64,000 nucleotides of DNA from Janibacter sp. Soil728 (GTDB taxonomy: Bacteria > Actinomycetota > Actinomycetes > Actinomycetales > Dermatophilaceae). Shown piece after piece: positions 1 through 9,799 of this stretch. Location of the stretch: positions 1 through 64,000 of the forward strand of contig NZ_LMRZ01000003.1 in the NCBI RefSeq assembly GCF_001428305.1, written 5' to 3'. A program made the translations under genes and the position numbers. The notes beneath the pieces are model-generated. The model worked only from the letters and a program-made list of their open reading frames with translations. It had not been told where the DNA came from and made no database searches. Position 1 is the first letter of the stretch, and each line of letters begins with the position of its first letter.

Positions 1-148
1 GTGCTCATGCAGCCATCATCTGGCCACTACCGGAGCCCCGGACTGTCAGCGGTGTCCCTTCACATACCTGTCAGACATGTCCCTTCAAATCACACCGACG
101 ATTCACCGGCGGGTTCACCTCCAATGAGGAAGGGGTGTGTCCCCGGCG

Positions 149-154
149 TAGGCT
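149..154 (+). promoter_or_regulatory. Leaderless-type -10 box of lipB
   Basis: TAGGCT fits the actinobacterial -10 pattern TANNNT and lies 7 nt before the lipB ATG at 162, with no Shine-Dalgarno between. This predicts a leaderless transcript. The 161 bases before lipB hold no convincing gene. Seen: the motif and spacing; inferred: promoter use. Confidence 0.5.
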
Positions 155-161
155 GCTGGAC

Positions 162-830
162 ATGCGTTTTGAGGAGCTCGGCTTCGCCCCCGACACCGTC
201 GACTACCTGACCGCTTGGGAGCACCAGAAGCAGGTGCACGCAGCCGTCGTCGCCGGTGAGCTCGAGGACACCACCCTGCTGCTGGAGCACACCGCGGTCT
301 ACACCGCGGGCAAGCGCACCGAGCCGCACGAGCGGCCCTTCGACGGCACCCCGGTCATCGACGTCGACCGCGGCGGCAAGATCACCTGGCACGGCCCCGG
401 GCAGCTCGTCGGCTACCCGATCGCCCACCTGCCGGGTCGGCGCGATGTCATCGCGCACGTGCGCCGCCTCGAGGAGATGATGATCCGCGTCGCCGCCGAC
501 GTGGGCGTCACCGTCACCCGGGTGCCCGGTCGCTCCGGCATCTGGGTGCCCGGCACCGACGGTGAGCGTGACCGCAAGCTCGGCCAGATCGGCATCCGCG
601 TCTCCCGGGACGTGGCGATGCACGGCTTCAGCCTCAACGTCAGCTGCGACCTGTCCTGGACGCAGACGATCGTCCCGTGCGGCATCCCCGACGCCGACGT
701 CTCGACCCTGGCGCTGGAGACCGGGCGCGACATCACCGTGGCCGACATCCTCCCTTCGGCCAAGGCCCACCTGCTCGAGGTCATGACGGAGGACCTGCCG
801 CTGACCAAGGGGGCTGCGGCCACCGCCTGA
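162..830 (+). CDS. lipB: Octanoyl-[acyl carrier protein]:protein octanoyltransferase LipB
   Basis: Transfers the octanoyl group from acyl carrier protein to lipoyl domains, the first step of de novo protein lipoylation in the cytoplasm. The 222-residue product has the family motif RGGKITWHGPGQ (residues 70-81), the catalytic lysine in RKLGQIG (Lys139) and the catalytic cysteine in VPCGI (Cys173). The ATG at 162 is preferred over an upstream in-frame GTG at 135 because the family starts here and a TAGGCT -10 box lies 7 nt upstream. lipA follows about 590 bp later with a divergent gene between, so the two lip genes are neighbours but not one operon. Confidence 0.95.
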   Translation: MRFEELGFAPDTVDYLTAWEHQKQVHAAVVAGELEDTTLLLEHTAVYTAGKRTEPHERPFDGTPVIDVDRGGKITWHGPGQLVGYPIAHLPGRRDVIAHVRRLEEMMIRVAADVGVTVTRVPGRSGIWVPGTDGERDRKLGQIGIRVSRDVAMHGFSLNVSCDLSWTQTIVPCGIPDADVSTLALETGRDITVADILPSAKAHLLEVMTEDLPLTKGAAATA

Positions 831-1259
831 TCAGCGCTTCAGGATGGCGTGCTCCCACGGCCTGTCCAGGTCGAAGCGCCGACCGGTGACCTCCTCCGGG
901 ACGATCTCGACGAAGACCTCCTTGTCCGTCGGGATCCACGAGCGCAGTCGAGAGTTTTCGGCACGTTCGCGGTCGTCCCTCTTCTCCAGCACCCGCGCGT
1001 CACCACGCACGATGACCGACCACGCCTCGTCCTGCGCGTACCCGTCGATCTCGAAGGCCACGTCGGACTGCATGACGACCCCCAGGAGCTTGTTGCCCTG
1101 CGAGGTGCGAAACAGCAGGACCTCGTGGTCGGTCGCGTAGTTGAGCGGCACGATGTGCACCTCCCCCGTGAGGTGGAAGGCGAGACGGCCGAACTCGTTG
1201 CCGCGCAACAGCTCCCAGCACTCGTCCCGGCTCAGCTCGTGGATTGGTGACTGCGTCAT
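831..1259 (-). CDS. Pyridoxamine 5'-phosphate oxidase-like flavin/heme-binding protein
   Basis: A 142-residue single-domain protein of the split-barrel PPOx-like superfamily, which binds FMN, F420 or heme. The core reads [18 protein letters not shown], then [11 protein letters not shown] and an [11 protein letters not shown] strand, as in many small actinobacterial members annotated as pyridoxamine 5'-phosphate oxidase-related. It is too short for a true PdxH. AGGAGG precedes the start. It is convergent with lipB, with stops directly adjacent, and divergent from lipA. Cofactor and substrate cannot be read from the sequence. Confidence 0.85.
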   Translation of the reverse strand: MTQSPIHELSRDECWELLRGNEFGRLAFHLTGEVHIVPLNYATDHEVLLFRTSQGNKLLGVVMQSDVAFEIDGYAQDEAWSVIVRGDARVLEKRDDRERAENSRLRSWIPTDKEVFVEIVPEEVTGRRFDLDRPWEHAILKR

Positions 1260-1312
1260 CCCGACCTCCTGTGGCCCGACCCGGGCACCGCTGCCCGTCC
1301 CATGATCGTAGT

Positions 1313-1343
1313 GACGAAGGGGGTCCCCGTCGCCCCCCTTCGT
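1313..1343. terminator. Perfect 11-bp hairpin in the divergent lipA upstream region
   Basis: GACGAAGGGGG and CCCCCTTCGTC pair perfectly around a 9-nt loop. The hairpin lies between two divergent starts (1259 and 1418), an odd place for a terminator. It is built from two opposed copies of the over-represented CGAAGGGGG motif, so it may be a chance product of that motif or an attenuator for lipA. Confidence 0.4.
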
Positions 1344-1417
1344 CCCCCGCGGGGAGCGGCGTAGGCTTGAGTGATTCCGGACACCACCGGATCACCGAGA
1401 GTTGCCAGGAGAGTTGC

Positions 1418-2473
1418 GTGACCGTCGCACCCGAAGGACGTCGCATGTTGCGTGTCGAGGCACGCAATGCCGAGACCCCGATCGAGCGCAAGCCGGAGTG
1501 GATCCGGACCACGGCGAAGATGGGCCCCGAGTACAACCAGATGCGTGGCCGCGTCAGTGGCGCCGGCCTGCACACGGTGTGCCAGGAGGCCGGCTGCCCC
1601 AACATCTTCGAGTGCTGGGAGGACCGAGAGGCCACCTTCCTCATCGGAGGTGACGTGTGCACCCGTCGCTGCGACTTCTGCGACATCGCCACCGGTCGCC
1701 CGACGAGCCTCGACCTGGACGAGCCGCGTCGCGTCGCCGAGTCCGTCCTCGAGATGGGCCTGCGCTACTCCACCGTCACCGGCGTCGCCCGCGACGACCA
1801 GCCCGACGGTGCCGCGGGCCTGTACGCCGAGACGATCCGCCAGATCCACGCGCTGAACCCCAACACCGGCGTCGAGATCCTCCCGCCCGACTTCGGCGCC
1901 AAGCCCGAGCTCGTCGGCCAGGTCTTCGACGCCCGACCCGAGGTCTTCGCCCACAACCTCGAGACGGTCCCGCGGATCTTCCGCAAGATCCGCCCCGCCT
2001 TCACCTACGAGAAGTCGCTCGCGGTCCTGTCGATGGCCCGCGAGGCCGAGCTCGTCACCAAGTCCAACCTCATCCTCGGGATGGGCGAGGAGGACCACGA
2101 GATCGAGGAGGCCATCCGCGACCTGCACGAGGCCGGCTGCGACATCCTCACGATCACCCAGTACCTGCGCCCCTCCAAGCTGCACCACCCGATCGAGCGG
2201 TGGGTCAAGCCGGAGGAGTTCGTCCACTGGAGCGACCTCGCCGAGGAGATCGGCTTCAAGGGCGTCATGTCCGGGCCGCTCGTGCGCTCCAGCTACCGCG
2301 CCGGTCGTCTCTACGCGACCGCGATGCGCAAGTGGGGTCGCCCGATCCCCGAGCACCTCTCGCACCTCGAGGCAGCCATCGACGAGCCCGCCCGCCAGGA
2401 GGCCTCCTCGCTGGTCGCCAAGGCGCATGCCCAGGCCCTCCTCGACCAGCCCGCCACCGGCACCGACGGCTGA
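1418..2473 (+). CDS. lipA: Lipoyl synthase LipA (radical SAM)
   Basis: Inserts two sulfur atoms into protein-bound octanoyl groups, completing lipoate synthesis begun by LipB. The 351-residue product carries the auxiliary cluster motif CX4CX5C (Cys55, Cys60, Cys66) and the radical SAM motif CTRRCDFC (Cys81, Cys85, Cys88). A late RSSYRAG supplies the conserved serine ligand. The frame is open further upstream, but GTG at 1418 is chosen because AGGAGA lies 5 nt ahead and this gives the usual LipA length. A TAGGCT -10 candidate lies near 1363. Confidence 0.95.
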   Translation: MTVAPEGRRMLRVEARNAETPIERKPEWIRTTAKMGPEYNQMRGRVSGAGLHTVCQEAGCPNIFECWEDREATFLIGGDVCTRRCDFCDIATGRPTSLDLDEPRRVAESVLEMGLRYSTVTGVARDDQPDGAAGLYAETIRQIHALNPNTGVEILPPDFGAKPELVGQVFDARPEVFAHNLETVPRIFRKIRPAFTYEKSLAVLSMAREAELVTKSNLILGMGEEDHEIEEAIRDLHEAGCDILTITQYLRPSKLHHPIERWVKPEEFVHWSDLAEEIGFKGVMSGPLVRSSYRAGRLYATAMRKWGRPIPEHLSHLEAAIDEPARQEASSLVAKAHAQALLDQPATGTDG

Positions 2474-2497
2474 CGCTTCCCCCTTCGCAAAAGGAAC

Positions 2498-2503
2498 TAG
2501 ACT
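2498..2503 (+). promoter_or_regulatory. Leaderless-type -10 box of the DUF4191 gene
   Basis: TAGACT fits TANNNT, is 8 nt before the ATG at 2512 and is followed by a C-rich stretch with no ribosome-binding site. A leaderless start is inferred. Confidence 0.5.
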
Positions 2504-2511
2504 CCCCCCTC

Positions 2512-3234
2512 ATGGCCAGCAAGAGCGACAAGCCCGTCAAGCCCAAGCGCGAGAACCCCTTCAAGCGGATCGCCGGCGTCTACAAGACGATCAAGGCGAT
2601 CGATCCGCAGGTGACCCTGTGGATGCTCCTCGCCTTCGTGGTGGTGCTGCTTGTCGGCACGGTCATCGGCCTGATCTTCGGGCATGTCATCGCCTCGCTG
2701 CTCGTCTCGATCCCCTTCGCCGCGCTCGCCGCGATGATCGTGCTCTCGCGGCGTGGTGAGGCGGCTGCCTTCAAGCAGATGGAGGGCCAGCGCGGCGCCT
2801 CGATCGGTGGTCTGTCGGCGCTGCGTCGTGGGTGGTACTACGACCAGGAGCCGATCGCCGCCGACGCGACCAAGCCGAGCGAGATCAACACCGCGGCCGT
2901 CGTCTTCCGCGCGCTCGGCCGTCCCGGCATCGTCCTGCTGGGCGAGGGCCCCAAGCACCGCGTCGACAAGCTCTTCGCCAAGGAGATCAAGAAGGTGGGC
3001 CGGGTCGCGCCGGGCGTTCCGGTGCACACCTACCTCGTCGGCAGCGGCGACGGTGAGCTGGCTCCTCGCAAGATCCGGATGACGCTGACCAAGCTCAAGC
3101 CCGAGCTGACCAAGGAGGAGATGTCGGTCGTCAACAAGCGGCTGAAGTCCCTCCCCGGGCTTCGCCAGGGCGTCCCGGCCGGGGTCGACCCCAACCGGGC
3201 CCGCTCCAGCCGCGCCGCCCAGCGGGGCCGCTGA
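2512..3234 (+). CDS. DUF4191 membrane protein
   Basis: A 240-residue actinobacterial protein of the DUF4191 family, usually found next to lipA and glnA. A basic N-terminus (KPVKPKRENPFKR) precedes two hydrophobic helices at about residues 35-57 and 59-78, then a cytoplasmic domain (GGLSALRRGWYYDQEP, RPGIVLLGEGP). The tail is rich in Arg and Ala. The open frame extends far upstream inside lipA, but the ATG at 2512 behind TAGACT is the natural start. Function is unknown. The family recognition rests on both sequence character and the conserved neighbourhood. Confidence 0.85.
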   Translation: MASKSDKPVKPKRENPFKRIAGVYKTIKAIDPQVTLWMLLAFVVVLLVGTVIGLIFGHVIASLLVSIPFAALAAMIVLSRRGEAAAFKQMEGQRGASIGGLSALRRGWYYDQEPIAADATKPSEINTAAVVFRALGRPGIVLLGEGPKHRVDKLFAKEIKKVGRVAPGVPVHTYLVGSGDGELAPRKIRMTLTKLKPELTKEEMSVVNKRLKSLPGLRQGVPAGVDPNRARSSRAAQRGR

Positions 3235-3275
3235 GCGTCCACGCTCCACCCCACGTCTCGTCGAGGAGAGCCGCC

Positions 3276-4553
3276 CTGCCTGCTGCACCGATCGCCCACG
3301 CCGAGGACCTCGCCGACTTCGTCGACGCCTCCCCCTCGAGCTACCACGCCGCGACCGAGGTGGCTCGCCGCCTGCAGGACGCCGGGTTCGCCGCACTCGA
3401 CGAGACGCAGTCCTGGCCGCAAGAGCCGGGCCGCTACCTCGTCGTGCGCGACGGTGCCCTCATCGCGTGGGTCCTCCCGAGCACGGCGTCGACGACCACG
3501 CCCGTGCGGGTCTTCGGCGCCCACACCGACTCCCCCGGATTCAAGCTCAAGCCGCAGCCGACGACCGGACGCCTCGGCTGGCTGCAGGCAGGTGTCGAGG
3601 TCTACGGCGGACCGCTGCTGAACTCCTGGCTCGACCGCGAGCTGCGTCTGGCCGGTCGGCTGGTCCTCGACGACGGCACCGAGGTCCTCGCCGACACCGG
3701 CCCGCTGCTGCGGTTGCCGCAGCTGGCGATCCACCTCGACCGCGAGGCCAACGAGCGCTTCGCCCTCGACAAGCAGGCGCACACCCAGCCGGTGTGGGGG
3801 CTCGGCGCCCCCGAGTCGGCCGACCTGCTGGCCGAGCTCGCGGGCTCAGCCGGTGTGGACGCCGCTCGCATCCGCGGCTACGACCTCGTCACCGCCGACT
3901 CCGCGCGCGGCGCCGTCTTCGGTCGTGACGACGCCTTCTTCGCCGCGGGCCGCCTCGACGACCTCGCGTCCGTCCACGCCGGCACGGTCGCCATGGCGGC
4001 GCTCGGCAGCGATCTCGACGCCGACCACATCCCGGTGCTCGCCGTCTTCGACCACGAGGAGATCGGGTCGGCGACCCGCTCGGGCGCGGCCGGCCCCTTC
4101 CTCGAGGACGTGCTCGAGCGCATCGGCCTGGCGCTCGGCGCCGATCGGGGCGAGCGGATGCGCGCGCTGGCGTCGTCGTGGTGCGTCTCGAGCGATGTCG
4201 GCCACTCCGTGCACCCCAACTACCCCGGCAAGCACGATCCTCAGGTCCGCCCGGTGCTCGGCTCCGGTCCGATCCTGAAGATCAACGCCAACCAGCGCTA
4301 CTCGACCGACGGGGTCGGAGCCGCCGCGTGGCACGGCTGGTGCGAGGCGGCGGGCGTGACCAGCCAGGAGTTCGTCTCCAACAACACGGTGCCGTGCGGC
4401 TCGACGATCGGGCCGATCACGGCGACCCGGCTGGGCATCCGCACCGTCGACGTCGGCATCCCGATCCTGTCGATGCACTCGGCTCGGGAGCTGGCGGGCA
4501 CGAGCGACCTGTACGACCTGACGCGGGTGGCGGAGCGCTTCTTCCGCGGCTGA
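3276..4553 (+). CDS. apeB: M18 family aminopeptidase with a probable CTG start
   Basis: A zinc aminopeptidase of family M18 removing N-terminal residues (often acidic) from peptides in the cytoplasm; 425 residues from the proposed start. Metal and active-site motifs are HTDSPGF, RLDDLAS, DHEEIGS, SSDVGHSVHPNY, NNTVPCGST and SMHSAREL. The first ATG/GTG/TTG in frame is GTG at 3360, which would delete the conserved N-terminal LADFVDASPSSYHA segment. No ATG, GTG or TTG lies in frame between the previous stop at 3234 and that segment. A CTG at 3276 sits 5 nt after GAGGAGAG and fits the family start, so initiation at CTG is proposed. Confidence 0.9.
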   Translation: MPAAPIAHAEDLADFVDASPSSYHAATEVARRLQDAGFAALDETQSWPQEPGRYLVVRDGALIAWVLPSTASTTTPVRVFGAHTDSPGFKLKPQPTTGRLGWLQAGVEVYGGPLLNSWLDRELRLAGRLVLDDGTEVLADTGPLLRLPQLAIHLDREANERFALDKQAHTQPVWGLGAPESADLLAELAGSAGVDAARIRGYDLVTADSARGAVFGRDDAFFAAGRLDDLASVHAGTVAMAALGSDLDADHIPVLAVFDHEEIGSATRSGAAGPFLEDVLERIGLALGADRGERMRALASSWCVSSDVGHSVHPNYPGKHDPQVRPVLGSGPILKINANQRYSTDGVGAAAWHGWCEAAGVTSQEFVSNNTVPCGSTIGPITATRLGIRTVDVGIPILSMHSARELAGTSDLYDLTRVAERFFRG

Positions 4554-4554
4554 G

Positions 4555-4962
4555 TCAGCGTCGCGTGATGCGGGTGCCGGCCGCGCGGTCGTGCAGACCG
4601 CGACCGTCGTCACCCAGGACGATCAGGGCGGGGATGAAGAGGCACAGCAGCGCAGCACGAGCGGCGGCACGAAGGGGGGTGACCCACTCCCCGTGCAGCG
4701 GCACGACCTGAAGACCCATGAGCCGGTGGCCGAAGGTGGCGCCCCCGAGGGTGACCCCGACGACGTTGAGCAGGAAGAGCAGCCCGAGCGGCGCGAAGGA
4801 GAAGGCCGCGGGGCTGAGCTCGACCACGGCACCGATGAGCCCGTGGACGATCAGCAGGCACGAGGCCCAGTCGATGACGAGGGCGATGAAGCGACGACCG
4901 AAGGGGGCGCGGCTCCCCCCTTCGTCCGAAGTGGGGGCGGGAGGACCGACTCTGCTGCTCAC
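4555..4962 (-). CDS. RDD family membrane protein
   Basis: A 135-residue RDD-domain protein. After an N-terminal linker come FGRRFIALVIDW (RDD signature), a hydrophobic segment LLIVHGLIGAVV, another at LGLLFLLNVVGVTLGG, and the GHRLMGLQVV motif, giving about three membrane helices. RDD proteins are proposed transporters or cation/H+ antiporters, but substrate is unknown. GTG at 4962 is preferred over an upstream start at 5064. The extra 34 residues look non-coding, and AGCCTA on this strand reads as a TAGGCT -10 box 7 nt before the GTG. It converges on the M18 gene with 1 bp between stops. Confidence 0.85.
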   Translation of the reverse strand: MSSRVGPPAPTSDEGGSRAPFGRRFIALVIDWASCLLIVHGLIGAVVELSPAAFSFAPLGLLFLLNVVGVTLGGATFGHRLMGLQVVPLHGEWVTPLRAAARAALLCLFIPALIVLGDDGRGLHDRAAGTRITRR

Positions 4963-5057
4963 GCGCGGAAGCCTACGTCGCCGCGCGGCGGACGCTCCCA
5001 CCGCCCGAGCCACTCGCTGAGTAGGATCGACCTCAGCAAATGGGGCCTCGGCCTCAT

Positions 5058-5095
5058 GTAACACAGGTGAAACATGTGGGTCATGGCCGAGAAAC
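5058..5095 (+). promoter_or_regulatory. GlnR box upstream of glnA
   Basis: Four 5-mers, GTAAC, GAAAC, GTCAT and GAAAC, are separated by exactly 6 nt each. They match the actinobacterial GlnR consensus GTnAC-n6-GAAAC-n6-GTnAC-n6-GAAAC except for one base in the third block. The box ends 11 nt before a TAGCGT -10 candidate, as expected for a nitrogen-responsive activator of glutamine synthetase. Binding itself is inferred. Confidence 0.85.
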
Positions 5096-5105
5096 CGTCC
5101 GTGTC

Positions 5106-5111
5106 TAGCGT
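5106..5111 (+). promoter_or_regulatory. glnA -10 promoter element
   Basis: TAGCGT fits TANNNT and lies 11 nt after the GlnR box. The implied transcript would carry a leader of about 55-60 nt that includes a short reading frame (5142-5189) overlapping the glnA start. Confidence 0.5.
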
Positions 5112-5141
5112 GATCACCAACAGTTGAAGCGGGAGGTCACA

Positions 5142-5172
5142 GTGGCCCGCCGCCCCACCCCAGGAGGATGGT

Positions 5173-5189
<17 letters not shown>
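5142..5189 (+). CDS. Possible 15-residue leader peptide overlapping the glnA start
   Basis: GTG at 5142 has GGGAGG 5 nt upstream and opens a 15-codon frame reading [15 protein letters not shown], ending at TGA 5187-5189. It contains the glnA ribosome-binding site and overlaps the glnA TTG at 5173 in another frame. The good ribosome-binding site suggests it may be translated and couple to, or compete with, glnA. It may equally be chance in GC-rich DNA. Confidence 0.35.
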
Positions 5190-6597
<1,408 letters not shown>

Positions 6598-6614
6598 GCC
6601 GACAGGGCAAGCGA

Positions 6615-6654
6615 AAGGCCCCAGATCCCCGAAATACCGGGGGTCTGGGGCCTT
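6615..6654 (+). terminator. Rho-independent-type hairpin after glnA, inside attL flank
   Basis: AAGGCCCCAGA pairs with TCTGGGGCCTT, extended by an inner CCCCG/CGGGG pairing around AAATAC. It lies just inside the satellite beyond attL. It therefore gives glnA and the convergent integrase gene a terminator brought by the element, while the presumed native one is now at 16858. Confidence 0.75.
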
Positions 6655-6666
6655 CGTCGTGCTCGG

Positions 6667-7728
6667 CTACTTGGCCGCTGGCCGCAGATTGGCCGCAGGC
6701 CGGTCCGCGAAGACGGCCGACATGGCTGCACGGCTGCGATCGTCGGCGTCCGGCATGAGGTGGCCGTAAGTGTTCAAGGTCGTGGTGGCCGAGGCGTGGC
6801 GCAGGCGGGCCTGCACGACCTTGACGTCGAGGCCGCCGGCGATGAGGGCCGAGGCGAAGAAGTGCCGCAGGTCGTGGTGACGGAACGCCTCTGGCAGGCC
6901 CTCCACCCCACCTCGGGCGGCCCGGATGGCGCGCTCGAGGGTGTGTGGCGCCACGGGCTTGCCGAAGGGGTCGGTGAGGATCGTTTCGCCGTGCATGTGC
7001 TCGGCCAGCTCGGCCGCGACCTCGACCGGGAGCGGCACCGTCGCGGCCGACGACGCCGATTTGAGGGGCCCGCCACCCCACTGGACCTCTGGGGTCACGC
7101 TGCCGGTCTCCAGGTCAACGTCCCCGGGTCGCAGACCGCAGACCTCACTGATGCGCAGGCCGGCGAAAGCACCGAGGAGGATGGCTGGCCGCAGGTGTTC
7201 GGGCATCGCGTCGTGGAGGCCCCAGACCTGCTCTGCCGTCGCGACATACGGCCGCTGGGCACCCTGGGGAGGTGCGGTCCGCCGGGAGCACGGAGAGCGC
7301 GGGATCAGGCCGTCGTGGGCCGCGTCGGCCATGACCTGCGCCAGCCTCCTGTAGATCGCGTACCGGGTCGAGGGTGCGTACCTCTCCCCCAGCTTCGCCA
7401 CCCAGGCCGACACATCGCTGGGTCGCACATCTCCGAGCCGCCGGTCCCCGAACTCGGCCACGATGACGCGGCAGTGGACCTGCGCTTGGCGAAGGGTCGA
7501 GGCCCTCCTCGATGCATACCCCTCGAGCCACCGCTCGACCCATTGGGCCACCGTGGTCTCCGACGCCTTGCGGTCGAGGTGGTCGCCGCGCTGGACGGCC
7601 GCCTCGCCTGACTTCACCCACGCCCTGGCGTCGGCCTGGCGCTTGAAACGTCGGTGATGCTCCCGGCCGCGCTCATCCCGATATCGGGCTCGATAGGTGC
7701 CGTTCTCCTGCCGCCTGACGCTGCCCAT
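6667..7728 (-). CDS. Tyrosine-type site-specific integrase of the satellite
   Basis: Catalyses integration and excision between attP and the glnA 3' end. The 353 residues show an N-terminal arm-binding region (GTYRARYRDERGREHHRRF, about 10-28), a SAM-like core-binding domain (about 60-150) and the catalytic domain. Its residues are Arg192 (AGLRISE), Lys223, His285-Arg288 (HDLRH), His311 (RHAS) and nucleophile Tyr321 (NTYGH). AGGAG stands 8 nt before the ATG. The last codons (RPAANLRPAAK) are written by tandem TTGGCCGCA-type repeats that recur next to attR, so the gene end doubles as a probable arm-type binding site. Divergent from xis. Confidence 0.96.
   Translation of the reverse strand: MGSVRRQENGTYRARYRDERGREHHRRFKRQADARAWVKSGEAAVQRGDHLDRKASETTVAQWVERWLEGYASRRASTLRQAQVHCRVIVAEFGDRRLGDVRPSDVSAWVAKLGERYAPSTRYAIYRRLAQVMADAAHDGLIPRSPCSRRTAPPQGAQRPYVATAEQVWGLHDAMPEHLRPAILLGAFAGLRISEVCGLRPGDVDLETGSVTPEVQWGGGPLKSASSAATVPLPVEVAAELAEHMHGETILTDPFGKPVAPHTLERAIRAARGGVEGLPEAFRHHDLRHFFASALIAGGLDVKVVQARLRHASATTTLNTYGHLMPDADDRSRAAMSAVFADRPAANLRPAAK
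6679..6697 (+). repeat. Left copy of a 19-bp candidate integrase arm site
   Basis: TGGCCGCAGATTGGCCGCA occurs here, within the integrase 3' coding end, and again at 16633-16651 near attR. Each copy is two near-identical TTGGCCGCA units 11 bp apart. Direct repeats at both ends, close to the att cores, are typical of integrase or excisionase arm sites. Binding is inferred. Confidence 0.6.
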
Positions 7729-7910
7729 GCTGGCCGCTCCTAACTTCGACTAGCCCTGACTCTAACCCCACTGCTACGTTCTAGTTAGACGTCCTGGTTG
7801 TTCCACAGAACTTCTCCTTTCGGGTCGAGGAAGCCTCTCCGAGAGCAGCGCACCAATCCGGGAAGCCCGGTACGTGTGATCCATGCAGATCACTACCGAT
7901 GGGATCCCCC
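7729..7910. promoter_or_regulatory. Divergent int/xis control region
   Basis: The 180 bp between integrase and excisionase hold repeated CTAAC/GTTAG motifs. These include CTAAC just upstream of int, and a TCTAAC...GTTAGA inverted pair at about 7760-7790. This is the expected place for the lysogeny or induction switch. No repressor gene is recognisable in the element, so control may depend on Xis, Int or a helper-phage product. Confidence 0.4.
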
Positions 7911-8087
7911 ATGTCCACACGCCTCTTCACGAAGCCCGAGGTCGCCGAGCGCCTCCGCATCCCCGTCTCGACGCTCAACTATTGGAGGAGCCGGGGAGAG
8001 GGTCCGCGTTTCGTGCGCGTCGGCCGTCGCCTCGCCTGCACCGAAGCCGACCTGGAGGCGTTCATCTCCTCCCTCGCGGCCGCCTGA
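7911..8087 (+). CDS. Excisionase/MerR-type helix-turn-helix protein (Xis)
   Basis: A 58-residue winged helix-turn-helix of the excisionase (HTH_17) type. LFTKPEVAERLRIPVSTLNYWR is split by the turn, then GPRFVRVGRRLACTEADLEAFI. Such proteins bend DNA at att arms to direct excision, and may repress the divergent int. ATG at 7911 has GGGA 6 nt upstream; an in-frame ATG at 7899 would add four residues. The gene heads the rightward satellite operon. Confidence 0.9.
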   Translation: MSTRLFTKPEVAERLRIPVSTLNYWRSRGEGPRFVRVGRRLACTEADLEAFISSLAAA

Positions 8088-8120
8088 GCACCCTTCCCCC
8101 ACAACGAGATCGGAGTACCC

Positions 8121-9797
8121 ATGATTGACGCCGACATCACCACCGCACTGGCCCGCCTCGACGCCCACAACGACCGCTGCCAGGAGGCCCGCGCCCGCAT
8201 CGAGGAAGAGCACCTCGCCTACGCCCGCGAGGCCGTCGGGCTGCCTTTCGGCCCCCTCGACCACGACGGGGAGCGTCGCCTCGCTGACGCCCTGCGCGAG
8301 CGCAAGAACCGAGAGCCCGACTGGAGCCTGCCCATCGGCGACTTCAAGGATCCACTGGACTGGCGAGAGATGCGCGCAGACACCGACGACCGGGGCCACA
8401 TCGTCCTGATCGACGGCGAGCGCACCATCCCCTCCGACCCGATGGTCGAGCGTCGCCTGTCTGGCCTGCTGGCCGAAGCTGAGGACCGCCACGAGGCCGA
8501 CCACGGCCAGGCCACCAACCCGTGGTGCGCCTCCTGCGAGATTCGCTTCCTGCGATCGCCCTACGGCGACAACGATCTTGCGTCCGCCGGCTGGACCGAG
8601 AGCGAGCTGCGGGAGAGCGCACAGACCACCCTGCGGGCCCGTGCCCGAGCCACCCTGCTGAGGACGCGGGGAGTCGTCCCAGACGCCACCCCGGCGGACC
8701 CGGAGACCGTGGAGACCCTCGGTGGGTCCTGGGCGGCGCAGGATCTCACCGACGTACTCGACGGCACTTTCGAGCCCACCGTGCCCTGCATCTTCGAGCG
8801 CGAGGATGGGCAGGCCCTGTTCTACGCGGGGATGGTCCACTCCATGCACGGCGAGTCCGAGTCCGGGAAGTCGCTCGTCGCACAGTGGGCCTGCGCGATC
8901 GAGCTCCAGATGGGCGAGAGCGTCGTCTACATCGACTACGAGAGCGACAGGGAAGAGGTGGTCGGCCGCCTACTGATGATGGGCTGCAGCAAGGACTCGA
9001 TCCTCGACGGCTTCACCTACGTCCACCCCGAGGAAGACCCCGCCGCGGACCGGGCCAACTTCGAGGCTCTGCTGCGGACCAAGCCCTCCTTGGTCATCAT
9101 CGACGGCGTCACCGACTCCCTCGGACTGGCCGGGCTGTCCTCGATGGACAACGACGATCTGGCGCGCTGGTCGAGGAACCTGCCTCGGCGCATCGCCAAG
9201 CGCACCGGCGCCGCCGTCGTGCTGATCGACCACGTCACGAAGTCCACGGAGGGCAGGGGCCGGTTCGCTCTCGGAGGACAGGCCAAGATGTCCGGCCTCG
9301 ACGGCGCGGCGTACACCGTCGACGTGATCTCCCCCGCAGGAAAGGGGCGGTTTGGCCGCCTCTCCCTGCGAATCGCCAAGGACCGCCCCGGCGGGATCCG
9401 AGGAGCCTGTGGGGAGCCCCGGAAGTCGGATCGCACGCAGGAGGCCGCCATCGTCGTGATCGACGGCACCGTCGACGGGCAGATCGGCGTGAGGGTCAAG
9501 GCCCCCGATGAGCTGGCAGACCCGGCCGTCATCGAGCGTCGCCACCAGTCCAAGGCGGCCGGCATCATGCGCAACCTCATCGACGAGATTGAAGCCCACC
9601 CTGGCTCCACGAAGAACGCCCTCATTGACTCGGTCAAGGGCAACAAGGAGGAGAAGAGCACCGCACTGCGGTCCCTCATCGAAGACGGATACGTCCGGGT
9701 GGACACCGGCGCTCGCAACGCCCACCACCACCACATCGGAGACAAGCCCTTCGCCATCACCCCCGATCTCCTGCCCACCATCCAGACGGAGGACTGA
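8121..9797 (+). CDS. RepA-like AAA ATPase (replication/helicase protein of the satellite)
   Basis: A 558-residue protein with an AAA_25/RepA-type RecA-like ATPase core. The Walker A HGESESGKS is at 243-251, YIDYES follows, then a Walker B in LVIIDGVTDSL and VLIDHVTKS. The N-terminal 200 residues are charged and carry an isolated CASC pair (CX2C). The C-terminal 110 residues read as a winged-helix domain (IEAHPGSTKNALIDSVKG, then ALRSLIEDGYVRVD). Such proteins act as hexameric replicative helicases or loaders in plasmids and phage satellites. GGAG precedes ATG 8121. It is the only candidate for autonomous replication in the element. Confidence 0.85.
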   Translation: MIDADITTALARLDAHNDRCQEARARIEEEHLAYAREAVGLPFGPLDHDGERRLADALRERKNREPDWSLPIGDFKDPLDWREMRADTDDRGHIVLIDGERTIPSDPMVERRLSGLLAEAEDRHEADHGQATNPWCASCEIRFLRSPYGDNDLASAGWTESELRESAQTTLRARARATLLRTRGVVPDATPADPETVETLGGSWAAQDLTDVLDGTFEPTVPCIFEREDGQALFYAGMVHSMHGESESGKSLVAQWACAIELQMGESVVYIDYESDREEVVGRLLMMGCSKDSILDGFTYVHPEEDPAADRANFEALLRTKPSLVIIDGVTDSLGLAGLSSMDNDDLARWSRNLPRRIAKRTGAAVVLIDHVTKSTEGRGRFALGGQAKMSGLDGAAYTVDVISPAGKGRFGRLSLRIAKDRPGGIRGACGEPRKSDRTQEAAIVVIDGTVDGQIGVRVKAPDELADPAVIERRHQSKAAGIMRNLIDEIEAHPGSTKNALIDSVKGNKEEKSTALRSLIEDGYVRVDTGARNAHHHHIGDKPFAITPDLLPTIQTED

Positions 9798-9799
9798 CC

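Noticed and set aside
1313-1343. Riboswitch upstream of lipA
   Set aside because: Only a simple hairpin from two opposed CGAAGGGGG motifs is present; no conserved aptamer elements are visible.
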